Assembly (NCBI GenBank): GCA_937988885.1
Contig: CALKHR010000163.1
Location: forward strand, 1 to 64,000
Length of the DNA: 64,000 bases
Origin: an uncultured Roseiflexaceae bacterium
GTDB taxonomy: Bacteria; Chloroflexota; Chloroflexia; Chloroflexales; Roseiflexaceae
Direction: 5' to 3'
The position numbers and the translations under genes were made by a program. Below are positions 42,926 through 49,158 of this stretch, one piece after another; position 1 is the stretch's first letter, and each line of letters begins with the position of its first letter. Under the pieces are notes generated by a model. It ran no database searches, was not told the origin of the DNA, and was given only the letters and a program-made list of their open reading frames with translations.

Positions 42926-43111
42926 ATGCTCGGCGTTGCGGTGCTGCTGAGGTTGAGGCGGCTGTTGGGGCATCTGGATTGGCCCGCGACCTGCGCACCG
43001 ACCGAGGCATTGCCGAAGCGACGTGCCTGCGCACCGTGGCGGCGCTTCTTCCCCAACCTATGCTGCTTGGCATACGGTATGGCGTGACCCAAATTGATAA
43101 AATTTGACCCC

Positions 43112-43140
43112 TTGACAACCCTATAAAACCGTGATACAGT
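43112..43140 (+). promoter_or_regulatory. promoter of Y RNA A
   Basis: TTGACA (43112-43117), 17-bp spacer, TACAGT (43135-43140) preceded by TGA, giving an extended -10. It is nearly identical over about 29 bp to the promoter at 47107-47135. Transcription would start about 43147, at the base of the RNA A stem. Confidence 0.85.
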
Positions 43141-43146
43141 GGCTTT

Positions 43147-43288
43147 GTTAACAAGAGCGTACCCTGACCTAGGGGGCATACACACTGCCAATGTGCCGGT
43201 CGTCGGTTCGACTCCGACCATCTCACGATGTGAGGTGTAGCTCAGTGGAAGAGCGGAAAACTGCCCTATAGACTTGTACGCTTTTGTA
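43147..43288 (+). ncRNA. yrlA: Y RNA-like RNA A with permuted tRNA-like module (YrlA type)
   Basis: The ends pair: 43153-43162 with 43276-43285 (10 bp, one GU). After an internal loop, a second stem 43173-43178/43262-43267 leads to the shared TACACA (43179-43184). Inside, tRNA parts occur in permuted order. First comes a small 7-nt-loop hairpin (43181-43195), then a T arm (43202-43206/43214-43218, loop TTCGACT). The 3' acceptor strand (43219-43225) follows, a 5-nt link, the 5' acceptor strand (43231-43237, 7 bp), U-A, and a D arm (43240-43243/43251-43254). This is the design known for bacterial YrlA RNAs, which bind Ro60/Rsr and mimic tRNA. The Ro60-like gene lies 450 bp downstream. Confidence 0.85.
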
Positions 43289-43322
43289 GACACGAAGTTT
43301 CGTTAGAGCCAGGAGGTTGCAG

Positions 43323-43544
43323 ATGCGATTGAACATACCTCAATTGCCAATCCATGTGCGCTTCGGCGGTCGCAGCGAAGATCTGACGTTATCGGCCTTG
43401 GATCTTTCGCCCGATGTCAGCGATCAGGATTTGCTGGCCGCGCTGGCTCGTCACTACGATTGTTCTCTCGATGCCTTTGCCGATTACGTTGTGATCCGCG
43501 AGCCACAGGCATTCGTGATCCGCCCAATCGCGTACTACGCATAG
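43323..43544 (+). CDS. 73-residue protein between two Y RNAs, unknown
   Basis: A small acidic protein with no recognised family. The first 20 residues are basic/hydrophobic (RLNIPQLPIHVRFGGR). Then come a helix with LSPDVSDQDLLAALARHYDCSLDAFADY and a beta-like tail VVIREPQAFVIRPIAYYA. The size and helix-then-strand form recall ubiquitin-like or small wHTH folds, but this is a guess. A perfect AGGAGG (43311-43316) lies 6 nt before the ATG. It is placed between Y RNAs A and D, apparently in one transcript from the promoter at 43112 to the terminator at 43714. Confidence 0.75.
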   Translation: MRLNIPQLPIHVRFGGRSEDLTLSALDLSPDVSDQDLLAALARHYDCSLDAFADYVVIREPQAFVIRPIAYYA

Positions 43545-43549
43545 TTTGA

Positions 43550-43660
43550 GTAAGGCGGCGTATTCCTACCGTTGCAGCTTACACAATTGGCAGGCTGTAA
43601 ACCTGCTTGCTGAAAGGCATGGTAATTGATTTGCTGTGCGAACTTGTACGCCGCCGTTGC
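43550..43660 (+). ncRNA. Y RNA-like RNA D (no full tRNA-like module)
   Basis: A perfect 9-bp end stem (43554-43562 with 43647-43655), then the internal loop with AACTTGTACG on the 3' side (43641-43650). An inner stem 43573-43578/43633-43638 follows, then TTACACA (43579-43585) as in the other three RNAs. The interior is short. A CAATT/AATTG stem encloses a hairpin 43590-43594/43602-43606 with 7-nt loop CTGTAAA that looks like a tRNA-Tyr anticodon arm, and a smaller hairpin. There is no T arm or acceptor. It begins right after the small protein's stop and precedes a terminator. Confidence 0.75.
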
Positions 43661-43679
43661 CGCTTATGATGTGTTTCGG

Positions 43680-43714
43680 CGTGGTGCTGTGATCTTACAG
43701 CAACCACGTTTTTT
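43680..43714 (+). terminator. intrinsic terminator between Y RNA D and the Ro60-like gene
   Basis: Stem 43680-43684/43704-43708 plus 43686-43690/43697-43701 (small bulges), loop GATCTT, followed by TTTTTT. It ends the RNA A - small protein - RNA D transcript 24 bp before the Ro60-like start, so the protein gene would be expressed by read-through or its own promoter. Confidence 0.82.
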
Positions 43715-43738
43715 GTTGATGATCCACTGAGGTACGCC

Positions 43739-45154
43739 ATGAACGAGATTGATGTCCGTATCCAGATCCTCTCGTCGTTTTTGTCCACGCCGCACGGTAA
43801 GATTGCGGAGTTGGCGCCGTTGCACGTGAGTGGTTTGGCTGGCGATCCCCTCTTTTATGGGCATTTGGCGGTGTGGTACACCGAGCGGGGCGAGGTGCGT
43901 GATCATCGGGTGTTGTTTGTGGCGCACTTACTGACGTGCGAGTTCCCGGAGCTGCGCGAGGTGGGCTGGGTGCTGTTGCAGAAGCTGCCGGTACATATGG
44001 TGGCGCGGGCGCTTGATCACGCCAAGCAGACGATCGGCAAGGTGCCGCGTATGTTTAAGAGCGCCATCACGGCGTATCTGCGCGATTTGGAGCAGAATGT
44101 TGAGCGCTTCGATCGGGCGGCGATGCGGAACCGCAACGACCTGAAGCACCTGTACGCCAGCCTGCGGATCGCGCCTTCGAAGCGGGCGCAGGCTATCCTG
44201 TTCGACGACCAGCCGCCCGAGGATAGCTCGCTCTATATGTTGAAGCAGTTGGCGCGCTCCAAGGAGCCAGCTGAGCAGGCGAAGTTGATTGTTGAGCATC
44301 GTATCCCCTACCCGATCGCGGTGGGTGCGCTGACGACGCTTTCGCCTGCGGTGTTGGTGGCGTTGGTGGATGTGATGACGCCACAGGAGACGATCAACCA
44401 CTTGGCTTCGTTGAAGAAGCGTGGTGCGTTCGATCATCCCGAGTTGAAGCAGTTGATCGAGGAGAAGATTCAGGCGGCGCAGACCGATCGACGCGTTTCG
44501 ACATTGAAGGCGACGCGCGCGTTGGCGCACGTGGCGCTCGATGAGCGGACGGAGGAGCTGCTGACGAACGTGACAGATCAGCGGGTCGCGCAGATCGCGC
44601 AGATCAGCCGACCGACCGCGCTGTTCGTCGATAAGAGCAGCAGCATGAGCGAGGCTATCGAGGTCGCGAAGGAGTTGGCGGCGCTAGTCGGGGCGATCTG
44701 CTCCGATTTCGTGGTGTTGGCCTTTGACGATGCCTGCTACGAGGTGCGCGCCTCGGGCACGGAGCGCAGCGCCTGGGAGAAGGCGTTTCGTCTGATCCGG
44801 GCGAACGGCTCCACGAGTATCGGCGCGCCGCTGGCTAAGCTCACCGCCGAGCGCAAGTATGTGGAGCAGCTGGTGATCATCACCGATATGCAGGAGAACA
44901 CCGCGCCTCTGTTCCACGATGCGTACGCGCGGTACGTGGCGGAGTTGGGCATCGGGCCGGATGTGATGATTGTGGCGGTGGGTGGGCAGAGCCGACGGTT
45001 CGAGAAGAACCTGAAGGACCACGCGATTCCACACACGATCTGGGTATTCGACGGCGATTATTACGCGTTGCCGAACCTGTTGCCGTTGCTGGCGATGCCA
45101 AACCGTGCTGAGATGGTGGCACAGATTATGGCTGTGCCGCTGCCGCAGCGCTGA
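43739..45154 (+). CDS. rsr: Ro60/Rsr-like protein (TROVE-like repeats plus vWA)
   Basis: A 471-residue protein. Residues about 20-290 are helical repeats resembling a divergent TROVE ring, with the characteristic stretch LVDVMTPQETINHLASLKKRGAF near 209-231 and FKSAITAYLRDL near 106. The C-terminal vWA domain (about 290-465) has a complete MIDAS: D298-x-S300-x-S302 in FVDKSSSM, T359 in GSTSIG, and D383 in ITDMQ. Ro60 binds Y RNAs on its outer surface and misfolded RNA ends in its central hole, and in bacteria works with 3' exonucleases and in stress survival. Four Y RNA-like genes lie beside it, which supports the call strongly. GAGGT lies 5 nt upstream. It differs enough from classical Rsr that family membership should be confirmed by structure. 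Confidence 0.85.
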   Translation: MNEIDVRIQILSSFLSTPHGKIAELAPLHVSGLAGDPLFYGHLAVWYTERGEVRDHRVLFVAHLLTCEFPELREVGWVLLQKLPVHMVARALDHAKQTIGKVPRMFKSAITAYLRDLEQNVERFDRAAMRNRNDLKHLYASLRIAPSKRAQAILFDDQPPEDSSLYMLKQLARSKEPAEQAKLIVEHRIPYPIAVGALTTLSPAVLVALVDVMTPQETINHLASLKKRGAFDHPELKQLIEEKIQAAQTDRRVSTLKATRALAHVALDERTEELLTNVTDQRVAQIAQISRPTALFVDKSSSMSEAIEVAKELAALVGAICSDFVVLAFDDACYEVRASGTERSAWEKAFRLIRANGSTSIGAPLAKLTAERKYVEQLVIITDMQENTAPLFHDAYARYVAELGIGPDVMIVAVGGQSRRFEKNLKDHAIPHTIWVFDGDYYALPNLLPLLAMPNRAEMVAQIMAVPLPQR

Positions 45155-45226
45155 TCGCCTGATTTTCAGTCAACGACTGCCAGCGAAAGCAGGCGGTCCC
45201 CTGCCGCAATTTATGGAGAGGGTAGC

Positions 45227-45988
45227 ATGAATCCAGCGTTAAATCAGGTCGATTTGGCCTTTGTGGTCGATACAACCGGCAGTATGTCGCCGTTTATTCT
45301 GGCGGCGCAGCAGCAGATGGTTCGTATGATCGACGAACTGGTTGATGCTGCGGCTATCGATCTGCAGCTGGCGATCGTGCAGTACCGCGATCACCCGCCG
45401 CAGGAAGCCAGCTTTGTCTATCACGTCGAGCCGTTCACAGGCGAGTTGCAGGCGGCACAGAATGCTATTCAGGCCTTGAGCGCTAATGGTGGCGGCGATG
45501 CGCCCGAGGCGGTGGTGGATGGGGTGTTGGCGGCCTGCCACGAGTTGGAGTGGCGCACGCACGCTCAGCGCATTGTGGTGCTGGTGGGCGATGCGCCGCC
45601 GCACGGCATCGGTGCCCCTGGCGATATGTTCGTGAACGGCTGTCCGTGCGGCGAGACGGTCGATAGTGTGACCGCCGCCGCCGAGCACGCGCGGGTGACG
45701 GTGTACGGGCTGGCGATGCACTCCGGGGCGATGGACGCGTTCAGTTGGATCAGCCAGGCGACGGGCGGGGTGTGTTATTCGGCGGAGAACGGCGACGCTG
45801 CGATTGAGCATATCAAGACGTTGCTGGTGAATAACTTCAGCGATCTGGCGTTCGATGAGCGCGTGTTGCAGGCCTGCCAAGCCCAGCCCGATTTCGAGAT
45901 CCGTGCGTTGGCCGAGCAGTTCGATGTCACTCGTGCTGCCGTTGCGGCTGCGGTGAGCCGTTTGCAGCGGCGTCTATTGCTCGATTAG
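45227..45988 (+). CDS. vWA protein with C-terminal HTH-like segment
   Basis: A 253-residue protein. The vWA domain (about 8-205) has the MIDAS DTTGSM at 15-20 (D-x-T-x-S form) and later T and D ligands around GGGDAPEA and VLVGDAPP, as in the VWKA type of vWA. Residues 215-253 (FEIRALAEQFDVTRAAVAAAVSRLQRRLLL) read as a helix-turn-helix, suggesting DNA or RNA binding. GAGAGGG precedes the ATG by 5 nt. It lies 72 bp after the Ro60-like gene and 15 bp before the next gene, forming an operon. A second vWA protein next to Ro60 suggests complex assembly through metal-dependent contacts. Confidence 0.82.
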   Translation: MNPALNQVDLAFVVDTTGSMSPFILAAQQQMVRMIDELVDAAAIDLQLAIVQYRDHPPQEASFVYHVEPFTGELQAAQNAIQALSANGGGDAPEAVVDGVLAACHELEWRTHAQRIVVLVGDAPPHGIGAPGDMFVNGCPCGETVDSVTAAAEHARVTVYGLAMHSGAMDAFSWISQATGGVCYSAENGDAAIEHIKTLLVNNFSDLAFDERVLQACQAQPDFEIRALAEQFDVTRAAVAAAVSRLQRRLLLD

Positions 45989-46003
45989 TCGAGGGGTGAT
46001 GGT

Positions 46004-46846
46004 ATGTCACGCAAAGCGAGCGATCTGATCGCGCGATTGGCTCAGGAGGAGGCGGCGCTGCGTGGGCAGTTGCTGCTTTCGCCGTTGGTGCGTGGCGGTC
46101 AGGCTCGCACGCGGCTGAACGGGTTGGTGTACCAGTTTCGCGTGCCGAACGCCGAGCCTGGGTGGTGGTGCTGTCGGGTGCAGGATGCCCACACGGCCAC
46201 GATCGAGAGTGAGGCGCAGCCGTGGCAGCGTGGCGATTATTTGCGTTTGTGGCCCGCGCTGCGTTTGGTGTTGCTGGAGCCGTTGCGCGATTCCGATTGG
46301 CTGGCGATTCCCTTTAACGCAGCCGAGGCTCAGCAGCGGTTTGGGATAAGCGGCCCGCAGGTTGTGCATTTGGTGGAGGGCGGACAGCCGTTCGAGCGGA
46401 TTGTGGCGCGTTGCGAAGCCCAGACGCTCTGGTACGATGCGCCGGATCGTCGCGCCGACCCACGGATCGCCGAGGCGCTGCGCGATGCGTTGGCGGAACG
46501 TCAGCCCGCTCCCGCTGTTGCGGGGCTTGGCCAGGGCGAACGGGCGGCGTATGCGCTGCTGCTTGGTATCGATACCACTCGTACGCTCGATGAGAAGCTG
46601 CGGGCGGCGCTCACGATCGGTGGGGCGCAGCTGTTGGGCTACGAGCAGGTTGGTGAGCAGTTGCGGGTGATTTGGCAGCGTGGCACGCTGCGCCATGTGA
46701 CGCTGATCGATCAGAGCCTCACGGTGATCTCGGCGGGGATCTGCTTGGGCGGCGAGGATCAGCGCTTCGACTTGGCGAGCATCGTTGGCGTCGTGCTCGA
46801 TGCGCCCGATTATGCGCGGTACAACGATCCTTATGCGGATTGGTGA
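46004..46846 (+). CDS. unknown protein of the Ro60-like operon
   Basis: A 280-residue soluble protein rich in Arg and Leu, not recognised. It starts with a helix (SRKASDLIARLAQEEAALRGQL). A beta-rich region containing LNGLVYQFRVPNAEPGWWCCRVQD and WPALRLVLLEPL follows, and it closes with LLGYEQVGEQLRVIWQRGTLRHVTLID and an acidic, Tyr-rich end (DYARYNDPYADW). The paired beta segments around 40-60 and 225-250 hint at a repeated RNA-binding-like beta domain, but this is speculative. It is 15 bp after the vWA-HTH gene and is the last gene of the operon. Confidence 0.75.
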   Translation: MSRKASDLIARLAQEEAALRGQLLLSPLVRGGQARTRLNGLVYQFRVPNAEPGWWCCRVQDAHTATIESEAQPWQRGDYLRLWPALRLVLLEPLRDSDWLAIPFNAAEAQQRFGISGPQVVHLVEGGQPFERIVARCEAQTLWYDAPDRRADPRIAEALRDALAERQPAPAVAGLGQGERAAYALLLGIDTTRTLDEKLRAALTIGGAQLLGYEQVGEQLRVIWQRGTLRHVTLIDQSLTVISAGICLGGEDQRFDLASIVGVVLDAPDYARYNDPYADW

Positions 46847-46847
46847 G

Positions 46848-46868
46848 TATCCACAGATTACACAGATT
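46848..46868 (+). repeat. short intergenic repeat, copy 2 (PyATCCACAGATTACACAGATT type)
   Basis: TATCCACAGATTACACAGATT, directly after the stop codon of the unknown protein. Similar 20-21 nt words occur at 29171-29190 and 48533-48553, each just after or between genes. Confidence 0.7.
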
Positions 46869-46942
46869 TCGCAGATGATTTTATACCAAATTGGGAGATT
46901 TGTTTACATAATCGAAGTGTCTTCAGAGTAAAGAGTTTCTGC

Positions 46943-47092
46943 GTTTTAAGTGATACCAGCCTTCCCCAGCAAGTGATATCGAGGCGCTGCTACGCGCAGC
47001 GCCTCGATATCACAAAAAACGTCAAGTACCTTGCTGGCGCAGGCTAAAACTGGTTTGATACAAGAATTGTCCAATTGAATTGGGTCTAAGGC
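46943..47092 (-). repeat. MITE-like repeat, copy b (inverted)
   Basis: On the reverse strand the order matches copies a and d: outer end near 47090, the CAGTTTTAGCCTGCGCCAGC arm (47034-47053), GACGTTTTTTG, then the 41-nt hairpin 46973-47013 (15-bp stem, loop TGCTACGCGCA on + strand) and part of the right arm. The last third of the right arm is missing or diverged. It separates the Ro60-like operon from the RNA B/C promoter by 14 bp. Confidence 0.75.
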
Positions 47093-47106
47093 ATAGAAAT
47101 GAACCA

Positions 47107-47135
47107 TTGACAACCGTATAGAACCGTGATACACT
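47107..47135 (+). promoter_or_regulatory. promoter of Y RNAs B and C
   Basis: TTGACA (47107-47112), 17-bp spacer, TACACT (47130-47135) preceded by TGA. The spacer AACCGTATAGAACCGTGA is almost the same as in the RNA A promoter, so the two are under common control. Confidence 0.87.
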
Positions 47136-47141
47136 GAGCGA

Positions 47142-47278
47142 AGTTGAAAGACGTACTCTAACTGTAAGGGCATACACACTTGATCAGTGCCAGGCGTCGG
47201 TTCGAATCCGGCCATCCCGAGAGGGGTGTAGCTTAGAGGATAGAGCGGGATTGCCTTTCAAACTCGTACGTCTTTACC
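47142..47278 (+). ncRNA. yrlA: Y RNA-like RNA B with permuted tRNA-like module (YrlA type)
   Basis: A perfect 10-bp end stem (47147-47156 with 47266-47275), then the internal loop with AAACTCGTACG on the 3' side. An inner stem 47166-47172/47252-47258 is followed by TACACA (47173-47178). The tRNA-like module in permuted order is: small hairpin around 47177-47189, T arm 47196-47200/47208-47212 (loop TTCGAAT), acceptor 47213-47218/47223-47228 closed by a GAGA tetraloop, U-A, D arm 47231-47234/47243-47246 with GG in the loop. A linear tRNA cannot be folded. Cotranscribed with RNA C. Confidence 0.85.
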
Positions 47279-47285
47279 AAGAAAT

Positions 47286-47420
47286 CCGAGCGACGTACTC
47301 TAACACGTGCAGCATACACATGGTAATTCCCCTCGGGGAAGATGGGTTCAAATCCCTCTGCATGCTTCGGTATGTATTTGCCGCAAGGCATTTGCTGTAC
47401 AAACTTGTACGTCGCTAACG
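47286..47420 (+). ncRNA. Y RNA-like RNA C with simplified tRNA-like module
   Basis: A perfect 10-bp end stem (47289-47298 with 47407-47416) and the internal loop with AAACTTGTACG. A 7-bp inner stem 47307-47313/47394-47400 is followed by ATACACA (47314-47320). The module is reduced. A GC-rich hairpin around 47327-47340 comes first, then a T-loop-like TTCAAAT (47347-47353) on a GGG/CCC stem. The 7-bp acceptor-like stem 47359-47365/47370-47376 is closed by UUCG, and a D-arm-like hairpin 47379-47382/47387-47390 has a GCAA loop. RNA C begins about 10 nt after RNA B and is followed by a terminator. Confidence 0.8.
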
Positions 47421-47428
47421 ATGAATAG

Positions 47429-47457
47429 ATGCGTGGCTTTAGGCCACGCTTTTTGTT
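47429..47457 (+). terminator. intrinsic terminator after Y RNA C
   Basis: Stem 47431-47437 with 47443-47449 (7 bp), 5-nt loop, then TTTTTGTTT. It ends the RNA B-C transcript. Confidence 0.92.
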
Positions 47458-47884
47458 TATCTTGATGTTGCTAGAAGCTTTCTGGAGAGCCTTCCAATGC
47501 GGAATAAACAAACATCAGGTGGCTCCTCATGAGAGAAGCATTTTGATGTGTTTTCTTTGTGAGATCGTGGGATGCGCTATACGCGGAAATGCGCGTACTC
47601 ACGAGCAGGTGGGTTGCTGCGCAGGCCCAAAGGGGCGGTCGCGCCCCTTTGGAAACCCCGACCGAGGCGAATGCCTCTGGACCCCAAGTATGCGGTCGTT
47701 TATCAGTGGTGTATTGTTCTGATAAGTTGCCAAGTTTCATAGGTGGATTGTTTGGGTTATACCGAATCTGGTTAGTGTAGTTATGATGAGAATGCTGTTT
47801 ATTGCCTGCATTTGGTATGATGAGTGCAATGGTGTTCGGCCTGCGGCATAACGAATTGTACATAACGGTGATGCGGAGGATGGT
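47458..47884. other. gene-free gap with a paired-hairpin element
   Basis: The 427-bp gap holds an 11-bp perfect hairpin (47627-47637 with 47642-47652, loop GTCG). A second hairpin lies just after it (47663-47669 with about 47674-47680). This looks like a compact dispersed repeat. No gene or promoter was recognised apart from the GGAGG site for the ThiF-like gene. Confidence 0.6.
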
Positions 47885-48526
47885 ATGAGCTTTTTTCTGC
47901 ACGAGCAGATCTATCGTGATCTGAGTAGCGTTGTTGATCAGAGGATCAGCATTTGCGGGGTGGGCGCGCTCGGCGCGAACTTGGCCGAGACGCTGGCGCG
48001 GATGGGCTTCGCGAAGCTGCACTTGATCGATCGCGACCGTGTGGAGGCGCATAACCTTTCGACGCAGCCGTGGATGCAGCAGGATATCGGCGCTCCCAAG
48101 GCGCGCACGCTGGCTGCCGCGCTATACCGTGCGATCGGTGCGCGCGTCGAGGCGCAGCACGTTGAGCTTGGCGATGCGAACGCTGTGGAGGTGTTGCGCG
48201 GCAGTGCGCTGGTTGTGGATGCCTTCGATAATTTGGCGGGCCGTCGGGCGGTGGCGCAGGCGTGCCAGCAGCTTGGCGTTGCGTGCCTGCATGTCGCGAT
48301 TGCGCCCAGCGGCGATTACGGCGGCGGTTTCTGGAACGAGAGCTATGTGGAGTTGCAGGCGGGCGATGTGGCTCCCGCTCCCCGCGCGAACGATTGTAAT
48401 TATCCGCTCTCCCGCCCGTTGGCGTTGTTGGTGGCGAATGCGGCTGCGGAGTCGCTGATTGGGTGGCTGCGCACGGGGGAGCCGCGCAATTTCGAGGTGA
48501 CGCTGCGCGATTTGCAGATGCGGTGA
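47885..48526 (+). CDS. ThiF/MoeB-like E1 adenylyltransferase
   Basis: A 213-residue protein of the ThiF/HesA/E1 family. The nucleotide-binding GVGALGAN (about 25-32), LIDRDRVEAHNLSTQ (about 47-61) with its catalytic Arg/Asp/Asn, IGAPKA and VVDAFDN (about 109-115) are present. The family adenylates the C-terminus of a ubiquitin-like partner (ThiS, MoaD, or Ub-like proteins). There is no CxxC zinc knuckle at the C-terminus; C173 near NDCNYP is a possible thioester Cys. GGAGG precedes the ATG. It is a single gene between the Y RNAs and the RNA-repair operon, with no obvious ubiquitin-like gene except possibly the 73-residue protein, which lacks a GG end. Confidence 0.87.
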   Translation: MSFFLHEQIYRDLSSVVDQRISICGVGALGANLAETLARMGFAKLHLIDRDRVEAHNLSTQPWMQQDIGAPKARTLAAALYRAIGARVEAQHVELGDANAVEVLRGSALVVDAFDNLAGRRAVAQACQQLGVACLHVAIAPSGDYGGGFWNESYVELQAGDVAPAPRANDCNYPLSRPLALLVANAAAESLIGWLRTGEPRNFEVTLRDLQMR

Positions 48527-48532
48527 GGGGAG

Positions 48533-48553
48533 TATCCGCAGATTACACAGATT
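48533..48553 (+). repeat. short intergenic repeat, copy 3
   Basis: TATCCGCAGATTACACAGATT, beginning 6 bp after the ThiF-like stop codon, one base different from the copy at 46848. Confidence 0.7.
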
Positions 48554-49158
48554 AGATTTTGTTGTATTGCGGTGATGCTCATTGTCATTCCGAGATGCCG
48601 ATATCGCGGTGCGATATGGAGAAGGGCTGAAACTGCTCTAGCCTGCCCATTCGACGGCCAGTCCTCAAATAGTGTCATTCTGAACGGAGTGCGCAGCACG
48701 AAGTGAAGAATCTCCCCGTCTCGTTCAGCCTTGAGCGTTTTATTTCCGTTTTACCCTGCTACACGTCAGTTTCTGAGTAACGAGCCACTAGACGACGTGA
48801 GGAATCTCATTGTTCTGCATTGGAATGCGCTTTGCGGCCTCTCCCTATTCGCTTCGCCCAGGGCTTCGACCGTTCGAGATGACAGAGCTTTTTGTTGAAT
48901 ATAACGCGGTGTTTAGCCGATTTACCAAGTCACCCCGGTCACCTGGTCACCTTGTCACGATTGAGCGGCGCAGCCATGCGCTGCGGAGCAGCGCGTGAAG
49001 TGCGCGCGTTGTGGCGCGTCAGCGCCATCACTGTCCGAGCGCGCACACGTTGTGCACGACGTTGTTCTCCCGTAGTGACGGGCGTTCACGGGCGGTTGCG
49101 CTTTTCTTTCCCCAAAAACATCCACGCAATGGCTGGTTTGTGCTTTTGTTGCGATGGG
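48554..49158. repeat. repeat-rich gene-free region
   Basis: Between the convergent ThiF-like and HD-Pnk genes. It contains a 41-bp dispersed repeat (48674-48714) that begins GTCATTCTGAAC and ends GTGAAGAATCTC. Shorter pieces of the same type lie around 48586 (GTCATTCCGAG), 48800 and 48880. An inverted second copy is at 52536-52571. No gene was found. Confidence 0.6.

Noticed and set aside
46973..47013. Hairpin copy b as a terminator of the Ro60-like operon
   Set aside because: It is part of a repeat with conserved arms and matches copies far from gene ends; the A-rich run beside it may act as a terminator incidentally but that is not its defining feature.
43202..47390. T-arm and D-arm sequences in RNAs A, B and C that suggest ordinary tRNA genes
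   Set aside because: The arms occur in permuted order with the acceptor strands joined by a short loop, no linear cloverleaf can be folded, and the ends pair as in Y RNAs.
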